A stretch of DNA of 39,739 nt, from the NCBI GenBank assembly GCA_964639665.1, contig CAZXEU010000132.1, forward strand, positions 1-39,739, in the 5' to 3' direction. Source of the stretch: CAZXEU01 sp964639665. Lineage in GTDB: Bacteria > Bacteroidota > Rhodothermia > Rhodothermales > Bin80. This document shows, piece after piece, positions 24,839 to 33,806 of this stretch (positions within the stretch are counted from its first letter, which is position 1; the number at the start of each line of letters is the position of its first letter). The notes beneath the pieces were generated by a model that saw only the letters and a list, made by a program, of their open reading frames with translations, made no database searches and had not been told where the DNA came from. A program made the translations under genes and the position numbers.

Positions 24839-25637
24839 CGTCCTCCTCCCAGGCCCAAGTGCGCAGCGTTCCCATGAAGGCATGCGCTGTCAGGTCCAGC
24901 TGCAGGGGCGTCACGGATACGTACCCCTTGTCAATGGCGTCGATGTCGGTCGATTCGCCGGTATCGAGGTTGACGAATTTTCCGGAATACCAGAAATAAG
25001 GCAGATCGAACGGGTCGGTCCGTTCAATAAATGATTCTTCCCATCGGGACCGTGCAAGGCGCGTAACCAGAATGCCCCGAATGTCCTCCAGGGGCCGGGG
25101 AGGAATATTGACATTAAGCAGCAATCCCGGCGGGATGCCTTCGCGGAGCACCTTGCGCACCAATCGCACCGCAAAATGCGCGGACGGCGAAAAATCGTGC
25201 TTGTCCCACGTGCAAAGTGACACGGCGATGGACGGAATACCGAGCATGCACGCTTCTGCCGCCGCTCCGACCGTTCCAGAGTAGATCACGTTTACCGCGG
25301 TATTGGACCCGTGGTTTATGCCTGCGACCACCAGGTCGGGCTTCCTAGTCAGCAAACGATTGATGGCCAGCTTGATGCAGTCGGCCGGCGTGCCGGCTAT
25401 GGCCCACGCCAATACGTCGCCGTTGCTCCCGGGCAGGTGCCAGGGGCGGGCTCGCACAGGGCTGTGGATGGTAATGGCATGTCCCACGGCGCTCTGCTCG
25501 TCCAGCGGCGCCACGACGACCACCTCTCCAAGATCTCTCAATTCGGAAACCAGGGTGCGTATCCCGGGCGCGTCAATCCCGTCGTCGTTACATACCAGAA
25601 TCAGGGGCCGATCCCTGTCCGTCTGATCCGTGCTCAT
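24828..25637 (-). CDS. surE: 5'/3'-nucleotidase SurE
   Basis: A 269-aa metal-dependent phosphatase that removes phosphate from nucleoside monophosphates. The metal site is visible in LVCNDDGIDAPGI (Asp-Asp near residues 18-19), the Ser/Asn positions in DEQSAVGHAITIHSPVRA and VVAGINHGSNTAVNVIYSGTVGAA. The C-terminal extension, with DKGYVSVTPLQLDLTAH, is the family tail. ATG 25637 overlaps the panB stop as ATGA. Confidence 0.94.
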   Translation of the reverse strand: MSTDQTDRDRPLILVCNDDGIDAPGIRTLVSELRDLGEVVVVAPLDEQSAVGHAITIHSPVRARPWHLPGSNGDVLAWAIAGTPADCIKLAINRLLTRKPDLVVAGINHGSNTAVNVIYSGTVGAAAEACMLGIPSIAVSLCTWDKHDFSPSAHFAVRLVRKVLREGIPPGLLLNVNIPPRPLEDIRGILVTRLARSRWEESFIERTDPFDLPYFWYSGKFVNLDTGESTDIDAIDKGYVSVTPLQLDLTAHAFMGTLRTWAWEEDATA

Positions 25638-26479
25638 GCGAGTGCGGTCTCCGATGCGGGCGCATCCCAGTAGCTTTCGTCCACGCCGGGAAAATCCCGC
25701 TCCCTCACGCCTTTTACAAATGCGCCTACCGCCCGCGTAATGTCAGCTGCCAGATCAGCATAGCGCCGCACAAACCGGGGATTGAAGTCCGTCGTGAGTC
25801 CCAGCGCATCGTGGGTTACCAGAACCTGGCCGTCGCAGGCGTTTCCGGCCCCGATTCCTATGGTGGGTATGCGGAGCAGACCCGAGACTTCGCGCGCCAG
25901 CGGCGCGGGGATCTTTTCCAGCACAATGCCGAAACAACCCGCCCGCTCCAGCAAGCGCGCGTCCAGCTTGAGCGTCTTGGCCTCTTCACCGGTACGGGCG
26001 CGCACCTTGTACGTGCCAAACTTGTAGATACTTTGCGGGGTGAGCCCCAGGTGTCCAAGCACCGGTATGCCGGCCGCGAGAATGCGATCGATAGCCGGCA
26101 GTACAGCTTCACCGCCTTCCACCTTGACTCCGTGCGCTCCCGTTTCCTTCATCACGCGTATGGCAGAATGCAATGCTTCCTTGGAGTTTCCCTGGTACGA
26201 TCCAAAGGGCAGATCCACAACTACAAGGGCACGCCCTACCGCGCGCACTACGCACTGGGCATGGTATACCATCTGCTCCAGCGTTATGGGCAGGGTGGTT
26301 TCGTGCCCCGCCATGACGTTGGAGGCCGAGTCCCCTACCAGGATCACGTCCACGCCAGCGCGGTCCAGAATGCGCGCAAACGTATAATCGTACGCCGTCA
26401 GCATGGCGATTGGCGTACCTGCAGCCTTCATGCGCTGCAGCGTCTGCGTGGTTACTCGCTTGACGTCACCCAAAGCCAT
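25634..26479 (-). CDS. panB: 3-Methyl-2-oxobutanoate hydroxymethyltransferase
   Basis: A 281-aa TIM-barrel enzyme that makes ketopantoate for pantothenate and CoA. Motifs are IAMLTAYDYTFARI, DVILVGDSASNVMAGHETTLPIT (Mg-binding Asp), VVDLPFGSYQ, GAHGVKVEGG, IPVLGHLGLTPQS, CFGIVLEKIP and IPTIGIGAGNACDGQVLV. ATG 26479 follows GGGAGGGG nine bases upstream and is preferred over the track's upstream alternative at 26527, which would add 16 residues. No other pan genes are in the window. Confidence 0.95.
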   Translation of the reverse strand: MALGDVKRVTTQTLQRMKAAGTPIAMLTAYDYTFARILDRAGVDVILVGDSASNVMAGHETTLPITLEQMVYHAQCVVRAVGRALVVVDLPFGSYQGNSKEALHSAIRVMKETGAHGVKVEGGEAVLPAIDRILAAGIPVLGHLGLTPQSIYKFGTYKVRARTGEEAKTLKLDARLLERAGCFGIVLEKIPAPLAREVSGLLRIPTIGIGAGNACDGQVLVTHDALGLTTDFNPRFVRRYADLAADITRAVGAFVKGVRERDFPGVDESYWDAPASETALA

Positions 26480-26542
26480 ATACGACCCCTCCCTTGCTAT
26501 TTGTTGCAGGAACGGCTCCGCACGCATCGTGCCCGAAGGCGA

Positions 26543-27106
26543 TTATCCGCCGTCTCCCTCGCCTACATCGATACCCAGCTCGATGGCCACATCCAGGGTG
26601 ATGTCCAATATACGATCTTCATTTGCATACAGGATTATCGGCTGCATGGGCCCGGCCTGGATGCGCAACACCAGATCAAGGCTCTTCTCGGCGGCTATCT
26701 TCTTGATGGCCGCATCCACCCGGGTAAAGATGGGACTGAGCAGCTCCGCCTCGCGCTGGGCAAGTTCCTGCTCACTCTCGGTTGCCTGTTCCTGGATTTC
26801 GACTTGCGCCTGGGCCAATTCGGCTTCGCGCTCCTGCTGCCGCTCGGGCGCCAGTAGCGCCTGCTGCCTCTGGTACCGCTCAACCTGGCTCTGGAAGTCC
26901 TCGTAGGCAGCCTGGAGCTCCTGCTGACTGGCCTCGAATTCGGCCTGGAGTTCTTCCTGCACCGTCCGGTACTCCGGCATGTTCGAAATCAGAATCTCAT
27001 GATCCGTGTAGCCAATACGCAGGGCAGCCAGCTGCTGGGCGCTCGCCATCTGCGTGAACACAACGGCCGCCAGGGGCACTAAGGCAAGTATTGTTCTCTT
27101 TTTCAT
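26543..27106 (-). CDS. OmpH/Skp-family periplasmic chaperone, copy 1
   Basis: A 187-aa protein with a signal peptide (MKKRTILALVPLAAVVFTQMASA) followed by LRIGYTDHEILISNMPEYR, the short beta strand typical of OmpH. A long, highly charged coiled coil rich in Q and E (about residues 48-120) follows, then a C-terminal strand region (LDLVLRIQ, PIILYANEDRILDITLDVA). Skp chaperones hold unfolded outer-membrane proteins for BamA. Unusual are its very Gln/Glu-rich arms and acidic tail (VGEGDGG). It is the second of two tandem copies after bamA. Confidence 0.88.
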   Translation of the reverse strand: MKKRTILALVPLAAVVFTQMASAQQLAALRIGYTDHEILISNMPEYRTVQEELQAEFEASQQELQAAYEDFQSQVERYQRQQALLAPERQQEREAELAQAQVEIQEQATESEQELAQREAELLSPIFTRVDAAIKKIAAEKSLDLVLRIQAGPMQPIILYANEDRILDITLDVAIELGIDVGEGDGG

Positions 27107-27131
27107 TTGTATGCGTGCTGTGCTGTTGATG

Positions 27132-27680
27132 TCAATTGGAGCCGGCTCTTTCGCGCTCTCCGGGCTGCACCTCTATGCCCAGCACCTCAAGCACCTGCTC
27201 ACTCAAATCGTGTCGGTCCGTGGCATACAAGAACAGCAGGTCGCCGCCCTTGTCAAATACGTAGTCATACTCCTCAGCCTCGGCCACTTCCTCTACGGCG
27301 ATCAGGATCTTTTCCTGGATGGGCCGCAGAATCTGTTCCTGCTGCCGGTACAGCTCTCCTTCCGGTCCAAAGTACTGCGCGCGAAGACGCTCCAGGTCTT
27401 CTTCCTCGCGCATGATTTCCTCGCGCCGCCGCTGCCGCTCGTCGCGCGTGTACAAGAGCTCACGCGCCTCGTATTCCTGGAACAGATCGTTGAGATCACG
27501 CTGCCGGTCCGCAATGTCCTGCTCCATTTGCTGGGCCATCCTGTCCAGCGTCTGCTGCGCGCTGGCAAACTCCGGGAACTTGCCGTAGATAAACTCCGAA
27601 TCGATATAGCCCACCTTCTGCTGCCCGCTGGCCATGCCAGCAATCGCCAGCGTCAACAGCAGCATTGCATATTTCTTCAT
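27132..27680 (-). CDS. OmpH/Skp-family periplasmic chaperone, copy 2
   Basis: A 182-aa protein. ATG 27680 (MKKYAMLLLTLAIAGMASGQQ) gives a proper signal peptide and lies 10 nt after the bamA stop; the longer frame to 27788 overlaps bamA and is rejected. VGYIDSEFIYGKFPEFASAQ is the OmpH opening, followed by a coiled coil (AQQMEQDIADRQRDLNDLFQ... RRREEIMREEEDLERLRAQY) and a C-terminal EYDYVFDKGGDLLFLYATDRHDLSEQVLEVLGI. It is closer to the canonical Skp/OmpH pattern than copy 1, from which it is separated by 25 bp. Confidence 0.92.
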   Translation of the reverse strand: MKKYAMLLLTLAIAGMASGQQKVGYIDSEFIYGKFPEFASAQQTLDRMAQQMEQDIADRQRDLNDLFQEYEARELLYTRDERQRRREEIMREEEDLERLRAQYFGPEGELYRQQEQILRPIQEKILIAVEEVAEAEEYDYVFDKGGDLLFLYATDRHDLSEQVLEVLGIEVQPGERERAGSN

Positions 27681-27690
27681 GGCCTCGGTC

Positions 27691-30216
27691 CTACTGCGTA
27701 AACCCCTGACCGATCGTGAACTGGAACAGCCACTTGTTGGCTCCCGTGTGCTTGTGCGCCTGGCCCGGAATAGGTATGAACTGGTCAAAATTATACCCGT
27801 ACGTCAATTCCAGCATTCCGAGAATGGGCAGGAATAGACGCACGCCAACCCCCGCGGACCGGTACAGCTGGGTGGGACTGTAGGTGGAGAAGCCGTCCCA
27901 CGTGTTGGCCGCGTCCATGAACAGATACGGCGCCGCCGTCAATTGGGGAGACTGTATGGCCAGCACCCGCATCTCCGAAGTATACTTGTTGAGGATGCGG
28001 CCGCCGATCGCTTCGTCGCCGCGCCGGGGGCCCAGCACACGGGCAGGATATCCGCGCATGTAGATGATGTCCTTGCCGAAGTTGTCGCGGAAGCCCTGGA
28101 AGTCAAACGGAGATCCACCTACAACGTAGCGTTCAAACAGTACGTCTTCGCCCGAGATCGAACCTATGTAACCGAATTCGCCGCTCAAATTGACGGTGAG
28201 CTTGCGCGCGAGCGGCACGTTCCAGCCGGTGCTGAAGCGCCACTTGTGATACTGAACAAAGTCCGCCACCGGCATGGCCACTTCGAGAGAGAGCAGCAGG
28301 CTTGATCCCGCCGTCGGAAATATCGGGTGATCCAGCGAGCTCCGGGTAAGCGCCTGTCTGACCGTGACCTGTTCGCTGGTGCCCAGCGGAAGCACCGACG
28401 TGAAATCCCTGTTCAGGAAATACTGGTATCCCAGGGACGTGGACGTGCTGAACTTGTCATCCGGCCACTGCAGCCTCTTCTCATAGAAGACGGAGGCCGA
28501 AGAGCGCACGAAAAGCTGCCCCGTATCAATGTTGCTCCGGGTAAAGGTGTAAAAGGAGCTGCCGCTGAACCGGGAATGCGAAAGGCTGAATCCAACCGGC
28601 GTGGGCCGGCCGCGGAACCAGGGCTCCGTGAAGCTGAGCGAGTAGCTCTGGTATGCCCTGCCGTTGCTCTGAAGTCCCACCGAGAGCTGCTGCCCGTCGC
28701 CGCTGGGAAGCGGCCGCCATGCGCGACGCTTGAAGAAATCCTGCGTCGAGAAATTGTTGAAGCCGAAGCGCAGCATGAGGATTAGCCCGAATCTGCCGTA
28801 CGTACCGGAAAGCTCAAGCTGGTCGCTGCCCACCTCTTCCAGGCTGTAGGTCAAGTCGACCGTCCGGTTTTCCTGGTCGAGGTCCAGGGCCGGTCCGGCG
28901 CCCAGTTTCTCCTGGTCGAAGTAGTTCAGCTGGGACAGCCTTCGAATCGTCTCCTGAATGTGCTCGCGGCTGAAAGTCTGACCGGGAATTGTGTACAGCT
29001 CGCGGCGAATCACGTGCTCTTTGGTCTTGGAGTTTCCGGCAACGGTGATCTCGCCAAATTCAAATATGTCACCTTCGTACAGATCGTAGTACAGGTCCAG
29101 CGAGTCGCCTTCTACCACCCGCACCTCCGGCTGCACCCGAAAGAGCATGTACCCGCGATTCATGTACAGGCTGGAGACGTCGCTACTGCGCTTGTTGCCG
29201 TGGAGGTTCTGTTCCAGGCGCTCCGCATTGTAGACTTCACCGGGCAGCACACCCAGCGCCGTCGAGAGCACCACATCCGGGTAGACCGTGTTGCCGTCCC
29301 ACTCGATGTGGCGGATGTGATACTGTGGGCCTTCATTCACGTCTACCTCCACGACCATGCCCGGCTCCTCGCCCGACAGATCCAGGTAAACTGAATCCCG
29401 CGTGATGCGTGCGTCAAAGTATCCGCGCGAATTGTAGTAGCCGACCAGATTGGCCTTGTCCTCCTCGTACAGGCTCTCGTCAAACCGAGCCTTGCGCCAG
29501 AATCTCAGCGCACTCTTGGGCTTGGTCTTCTTGAGCTTGCGTTGCAGCGCGCGGCCGGACACCTCGCTGTTGCCGGAAAAGAGCACCTCGCGGATCTTCA
29601 CCCGCCTGCCCTGGGTGACGGCGAAATCGAGGCTGACCGAGTTGTCCGCACCTAGCGTGCGGGCCACATCGACCGAGGCCATGTGGTAGCCCTTTCCACC
29701 GAAGTAGTCCTTGATGACCTGGATCGATCTCTCCAGATCCGCAGGCCGCACGCGGGTACCCTTGAACAGGGGCACCTCCTTTTCCAGCTCCTTGGTGTGC
29801 TTCTTCTTGATGCCGGAAAACGTGTAGTCGACAAGCTTTGGCTCCTCCACAACCCGTACCACGAGAAACACGCCCGAGCCCGCCCTGCGCTCCTCCACGA
29901 TCTTGACATCCGAGAATACGCGAAGCTGGTAGAGATTGCGTATGGCGCCCGCAAGCGCCGGATCGCCGGGCAGCGTAATGGTCTGTCCGACCGCGAGTTC
30001 ACTGGTGGTCAGCACATACTGCTGCATGCTCTCGGAGTCGACGCCTTCCACCGAAATACCAAGGATTTCCACTTCCTCGGGCCGGGAGGACAAGGCTCCC
30101 GAACGACTGTCGGAGCTGGCGAGGGAAGAAGCGAGCGACTGGGCGTGCGCCGCTGCAGGCAGCAAGGCCAGCGCCGCACACATTGCAGCGGTCAGAAACC
30201 GGACCATGGACTTCAT
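27691..30216 (-). CDS. bamA: Outer-membrane protein assembly factor BamA
   Basis: An 841-aa Omp85 protein. ATG 30216 (MKSMVRFLTAAMCAALAL) has GAGGAG seven bases upstream and a signal peptide ending AHA. Periplasmic POTRA repeats are recognisable (for example VEILGISVEGVDSESMQQ, GRRVKIREVLFSGNSEVSGRA, YHIRHIEWDGNTVYPD, FEFGEITVAGNSKTKEHVI), then the 16-stranded barrel from about residue 450. The loop-6 motif of BamA is MRGYPAR, following VGGSPFDFQGFRDN, and the chain ends LFQFTIGQGFTQ. It is followed directly by two Skp genes, the standard arrangement in Bacteroidota. Confidence 0.96.
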   Translation of the reverse strand: MKSMVRFLTAAMCAALALLPAAAHAQSLASSLASSDSRSGALSSRPEEVEILGISVEGVDSESMQQYVLTTSELAVGQTITLPGDPALAGAIRNLYQLRVFSDVKIVEERRAGSGVFLVVRVVEEPKLVDYTFSGIKKKHTKELEKEVPLFKGTRVRPADLERSIQVIKDYFGGKGYHMASVDVARTLGADNSVSLDFAVTQGRRVKIREVLFSGNSEVSGRALQRKLKKTKPKSALRFWRKARFDESLYEEDKANLVGYYNSRGYFDARITRDSVYLDLSGEEPGMVVEVDVNEGPQYHIRHIEWDGNTVYPDVVLSTALGVLPGEVYNAERLEQNLHGNKRSSDVSSLYMNRGYMLFRVQPEVRVVEGDSLDLYYDLYEGDIFEFGEITVAGNSKTKEHVIRRELYTIPGQTFSREHIQETIRRLSQLNYFDQEKLGAGPALDLDQENRTVDLTYSLEEVGSDQLELSGTYGRFGLILMLRFGFNNFSTQDFFKRRAWRPLPSGDGQQLSVGLQSNGRAYQSYSLSFTEPWFRGRPTPVGFSLSHSRFSGSSFYTFTRSNIDTGQLFVRSSASVFYEKRLQWPDDKFSTSTSLGYQYFLNRDFTSVLPLGTSEQVTVRQALTRSSLDHPIFPTAGSSLLLSLEVAMPVADFVQYHKWRFSTGWNVPLARKLTVNLSGEFGYIGSISGEDVLFERYVVGGSPFDFQGFRDNFGKDIIYMRGYPARVLGPRRGDEAIGGRILNKYTSEMRVLAIQSPQLTAAPYLFMDAANTWDGFSTYSPTQLYRSAGVGVRLFLPILGMLELTYGYNFDQFIPIPGQAHKHTGANKWLFQFTIGQGFTQ

Positions 30217-30282
30217 AATGCTCCTCAAATTAACGGGTTCGACGCGCACTTGGTTTCGTCGTCAAACGTACCCACGTCTTCG

Positions 30283-31038
30283 TTATTGTCCGGAGACCCT
30301 GCCGTAGCGACGCTCACGGTCCTGGTACGTTCGTATGCCGGCGTACAGATGGTCGCGCCGAAATGCCGGCCAGTAACAGTCCGACATCACCATCTCGGTA
30401 TAGGCGAGTTGCCAGAGCAGGAAATTCGAGACACGGCTCTCGGCACCCGTCCGTATGAGCAGGTCCGGGTCCGGCATGCCCGCCGTATACAGGGCCTCGG
30501 TTACCGTCCTCTCGCTGACGGAGGCAGGATCCAGGCTGCCGTCCAGCACCCGCATGCAGAGCGTCCGCGCCGCGCGCGTGATGTCCAGCCGCCCGCTGTA
30601 CGAAAGCGCCAGCACCAGTTGCATGCGCCCGTTGTCCGACGTGGCGTCCATGGCTCTGGCCAGTGCACTGCGCGTCCGCCCCGGCAGCCTTTCGATATCG
30701 CCAACGGCTCGCAGGCGGATGTCGTTCTCCTGGAGCACCGCAAGCTCTTCCCGCAAGGCACGGCGAAGCAGCACCATAAGGGCCTCCACCTCTGCCGCCG
30801 GGCGCAGCCAGTTCTCGACGCTGAACGTATACAGCGTCAGGTAGCCTACCCCGAGCTCAGCGCAGGCCTCCACCACCTCCCGCACCGAATCGACGCCGGC
30901 CCGGTGGCCCATGATCCTGGGCTTCCCACGCTCTTTGGCCCAGCGTCCGTTGCCATCCATGATAACGGCGACGTGCGCCGGAATCGGCCCCCGCTCTGCG
31001 AGCGCCTGCTGCAGCCTGAGGTCTTCCCCGGCGGCCAT
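30283..31038 (-). CDS. uppS: Undecaprenyl (polyprenyl) diphosphate synthase
   Basis: A 251-aa cis-prenyltransferase making the C55 carrier for peptidoglycan and surface polysaccharide. The catalytic Asp is in AVIMDGNGRWAKERGKPRIMGH, followed by TLYTFSVENWLRP, VLALSYSGRLDI and the C-terminal PDPDLLIRTGAESRVSNFLLWQLAYTEM. The 66 bp before bamA shows no terminator, so the two are likely cotranscribed. ATG 31038 gives the normal family length. Confidence 0.96.
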   Translation of the reverse strand: MAAGEDLRLQQALAERGPIPAHVAVIMDGNGRWAKERGKPRIMGHRAGVDSVREVVEACAELGVGYLTLYTFSVENWLRPAAEVEALMVLLRRALREELAVLQENDIRLRAVGDIERLPGRTRSALARAMDATSDNGRMQLVLALSYSGRLDITRAARTLCMRVLDGSLDPASVSERTVTEALYTAGMPDPDLLIRTGAESRVSNFLLWQLAYTEMVMSDCYWPAFRRDHLYAGIRTYQDRERRYGRVSGQ

Positions 31039-31063
31039 TGCCCGTCGATTCGCAATAAGGCGC

Positions 31064-32401
31064 CTACAGGCGCGTAATGTCGTTGAAGACCAGGAAGGCC
31101 ATCAGTAGTAGCAATATGCCGAAGCCCACCTGCTGCGTGATCATGCGGAAGCGTACAGAGGGCTCCCGGCGGACGATGGCTTCGTAGAGCAAAAAGACGA
31201 GATGCCCTCCGTCCAGCACCGGAATAGGAAGAATGTTGACGATGGCCAGGGTAATCGATAGCAGGGCCACGATTCTCCAGAAGGACTGCCCGCCCTGCTG
31301 CGCGGCCTGGCCCGTAATCTTCGCCACCATTACAGGCCCGCCCAGATTCTCGCGCACGTTTTCCTTGCCCGTAACAATGCGTCTGAGATTGATCGCAATG
31401 GCGCGCGTGTTGTCCCAGGTGTCGGCCAGCCCACGCCATGCGGCTTCCATCGGGGCATAATCCACGGTCCGGCTCGCGATGCCGACGCCGATACGGTATT
31501 CACCGTCCTCTTGCAGGCTCGGCCGGATACTCTTGCGCAGGGTCCGCGTGCTGCCATCATCCGTGCGCACGACCTCAAGCTCCAGCGTTCGGCCATCGGA
31601 GTCACGAATGAAGCTCGTCATTTCCATCCAGAACATGACCGGCCAGCCATTGATGGCCGCAATCCTGTCGCCCGGCATGAGGCCGGCCGTGTCCGCAGGC
31701 ATGCCTGGTGCGACATCGCCTACCACGCTTGGCTCGTTGTAGAGTCCCAGTCCGAAGATGCCTCCATCCGACGAATTCTGTATCTGTGTCATGATGTCGC
31801 GGGGCCCGGGCAGCGCGAGCCTCCGGCCGTCGCGATCCACCTCGAAGACGAGTGTGTCGGCCAGGAGCGGGATGATGCTGCCTCCCAGATCGTCGGGATC
31901 AAACGGCACGCCGCTGATCGAGACGATCCTGTCCCCCGTTTGCAAACCTATCTGCTCGGCGGCAAGCGAACTGTCCGCTACGTACACGAAGCCGTCCTGC
32001 TGCGCCAGAAAGCCCGACTCCCCGTAGACCATTTTCAGGCCTGCGAAGATGGCTGCGGCCAGAATGAAGTTGAACGTCACGCCGGCCGCGATGACGATGG
32101 CTCGTTGCCACAGGGGCTTCGACCGAAATTCCCAGGGCTGCGGCTCGCTATCCGCAAACTCGCTGTCCATGCTCTCATCAATCATCCCGGCAATCTTGAC
32201 GTAGCCTCCCAGCGGCGTCGCTCCCAGTACGTACTCCGTCTCCCCGATCTTCCGGCTCGCAATCTTGGGCGGAAAGCCGACAGAAAACCGGTCCACCCGC
32301 ATTCCGAACATTCTGGCCGCAAGGAAGTGGCCCAACTCGTGCACGAACACGAGTATCATGATGGCACCCACAACAGCCAGTATAGTCCCAACAATATCCA
32401 T
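31064..32401 (-). CDS. rseP: Site-2 protease RseP
   Basis: A 445-aa intramembrane zinc metalloprotease. The first helix carries HELGH (residues 21-25), followed by GYVKIAGM, two PDZ domains (near IGLQTGDRIVSISGVPFD and TAGLMPGDRIAAINGWPVM) and the C-terminal LPIPVLDGGHLVFLLYEAI with the third metal ligand. In characterised bacteria it cuts anti-sigma factors in the membrane during envelope stress. Its place between dxr and uppS-bamA is widely conserved. ATG 32401 lies 28 bp after the dxr stop. Confidence 0.95.
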   Translation of the reverse strand: MDIVGTILAVVGAIMILVFVHELGHFLAARMFGMRVDRFSVGFPPKIASRKIGETEYVLGATPLGGYVKIAGMIDESMDSEFADSEPQPWEFRSKPLWQRAIVIAAGVTFNFILAAAIFAGLKMVYGESGFLAQQDGFVYVADSSLAAEQIGLQTGDRIVSISGVPFDPDDLGGSIIPLLADTLVFEVDRDGRRLALPGPRDIMTQIQNSSDGGIFGLGLYNEPSVVGDVAPGMPADTAGLMPGDRIAAINGWPVMFWMEMTSFIRDSDGRTLELEVVRTDDGSTRTLRKSIRPSLQEDGEYRIGVGIASRTVDYAPMEAAWRGLADTWDNTRAIAINLRRIVTGKENVRENLGGPVMVAKITGQAAQQGGQSFWRIVALLSITLAIVNILPIPVLDGGHLVFLLYEAIVRREPSVRFRMITQQVGFGILLLLMAFLVFNDITRL

Positions 32402-32429
32402 GGCGGGGGTCCTCGCTCAATAGCCGGTC

Positions 32430-33614
32430 TCAAATAGCCTGTACGTAGGCTTGTTCCAGCACACTCTGGCGCACAGCCTCGTCCACTGCCAGAACGGCAT
32501 CCAGATCCGGCTCGCCGGCGGTGGCGTGCCGGCACAGCGCATCCTCGACGGCGCGCGGAATGTCCATAAACCGCAAGCGATTTGCCAGGAACAGGTCAAC
32601 CGCCTCTTCATTGGCACTGTTAAGCACGGCCGGCGCCGTGCCGCCGTGGCGCAGGGCCTCGTATGCCAGACGCAGGCACGGGAATTTCACGAGATCGGGA
32701 GGCGCAAAGTCCAGCCGCTGGATGGCGTTCCAGTCCACGCGCCCGTAGGGCGCACTCCACCGATCGGGGTAGCTGCACGCATACAGGATGGGCAGCCGCA
32801 TGTCGGGCAGCCCCAGCTGGGCCTTCGCGCTTCCATCCCGGAACAGCACCATCGAATGCACGATGCTCTGGGGATGCACTACGACCTGGATCTGGTCGGG
32901 CGCCGCAGAAAACAGCCAGTGCGCCTCTACCACCTCGAGGCCCTTGTTCATCATGGTGGCCGAATCGATGGTAATCTTGGCACCCATGGACCAATTGGGA
33001 TGGCGCAGCGCCTCGGCTGGCGTCACGCGCGCGAGTGCAGCCGCGTCACTGGTGCGAAAAGGCCCTCCGGAAGCCGTGAGGATGATCTTCTCCACCGCAT
33101 CCGGCTCCTCTCCGGCAAGGCACTGGAATATGGCCGAGTGCTCGCTGTCGACAGGCACGAGCGTGCCGCCGAACCGGGCGGCCGTGCGCACGGCGTGGGC
33201 TCCCGCGGCCACGAGGGTCTCCTTGTTGGCCAGCGCCACGACTTTGCCCGAGGCGAGGGCAGCCAGTACGGGGCGCAGTCCTGCCACTCCCGAAATGGCC
33301 GCCAGGACCACGTCGGCGGCAGCAAGGGAGGCCGCCTCGCAAAGCCCTTCCGGCCCTGCCACCACGCGAATGCCGTGGGGCGCAAGTGCATCCCGCAGCT
33401 TCTTCGCAGACTCGGCCCGTGCCAGCGCCACGAGCTCGGGGCGGAACTCGAGCGCCTGCTCGACCAGCGTGTCCGTGCTGGAGCTCGCCGTCAGTGCCAC
33501 CACCCGCAGCCGGTCCGGCATGAGGCGGACAAGCTCCAGGGCCTGCGTGCCGACCGATCCGGTCGAGCCCAGAATGGAAAGGCTTCGCGGACTTTGGTCG
33601 GGCAAATCAGGCAT
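32430..33614 (-). CDS. dxr: 1-Deoxy-D-xylulose 5-phosphate reductoisomerase
   Basis: A 394-aa NADPH-dependent enzyme of the MEP isoprenoid pathway. NADPH-binding LSILGSTGSVGTQALELV is at residues 11-28. The metal/substrate residues are in VPVDSEHSAIFQCL, SGGPFR and TIDSATMMNKGLEVVEAHWLF, and SIVHSMVLFRDGS follows. ATG 33614 (MPDLPDQSPRSLSIL) gives the usual length; the much longer in-frame extension up to 34352 is antisense to the TPR gene and not real. No ribosome-binding sequence is obvious. 192 bp separate it from the divergent TPR gene, where the promoters for both must lie. Confidence 0.95.
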   Translation of the reverse strand: MPDLPDQSPRSLSILGSTGSVGTQALELVRLMPDRLRVVALTASSSTDTLVEQALEFRPELVALARAESAKKLRDALAPHGIRVVAGPEGLCEAASLAAADVVLAAISGVAGLRPVLAALASGKVVALANKETLVAAGAHAVRTAARFGGTLVPVDSEHSAIFQCLAGEEPDAVEKIILTASGGPFRTSDAAALARVTPAEALRHPNWSMGAKITIDSATMMNKGLEVVEAHWLFSAAPDQIQVVVHPQSIVHSMVLFRDGSAKAQLGLPDMRLPILYACSYPDRWSAPYGRVDWNAIQRLDFAPPDLVKFPCLRLAYEALRHGGTAPAVLNSANEEAVDLFLANRLRFMDIPRAVEDALCRHATAGEPDLDAVLAVDEAVRQSVLEQAYVQAI

Positions 33615-33806
33615 GAATTCAGCAACGCAAACGCAGGCAAGGTACGCAATTGGCCTTGTGCGTGGTCGCCCGAGGGTCCCGGTGAGTGCACGTCGGCCCA
33701 AAAGGCCGGATATTGCAGCACGAAGACCGGATGGGCTCCTCGCCGGCGGTCTGGCGAAACCTCCGTTCCCCGATTGAGATATCAGGCTGGATTTCACTCG
33801 TTTCCC

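Noticed and set aside
24107..24883. Minus-strand 258-aa frame opposite the PLP enzyme
   Set aside because: Composition is shadow-like and the opposite strand has a full conserved enzyme.
27681..27788. Upstream start for OmpH copy 2
   Set aside because: It would overlap bamA by about 100 nt and put 36 residues in front of a clean signal peptide.
32451..33806. Plus-strand extension of the TPR protein to 1071 aa
   Set aside because: Antisense to dxr; a signal peptide begins at ATG 33807.
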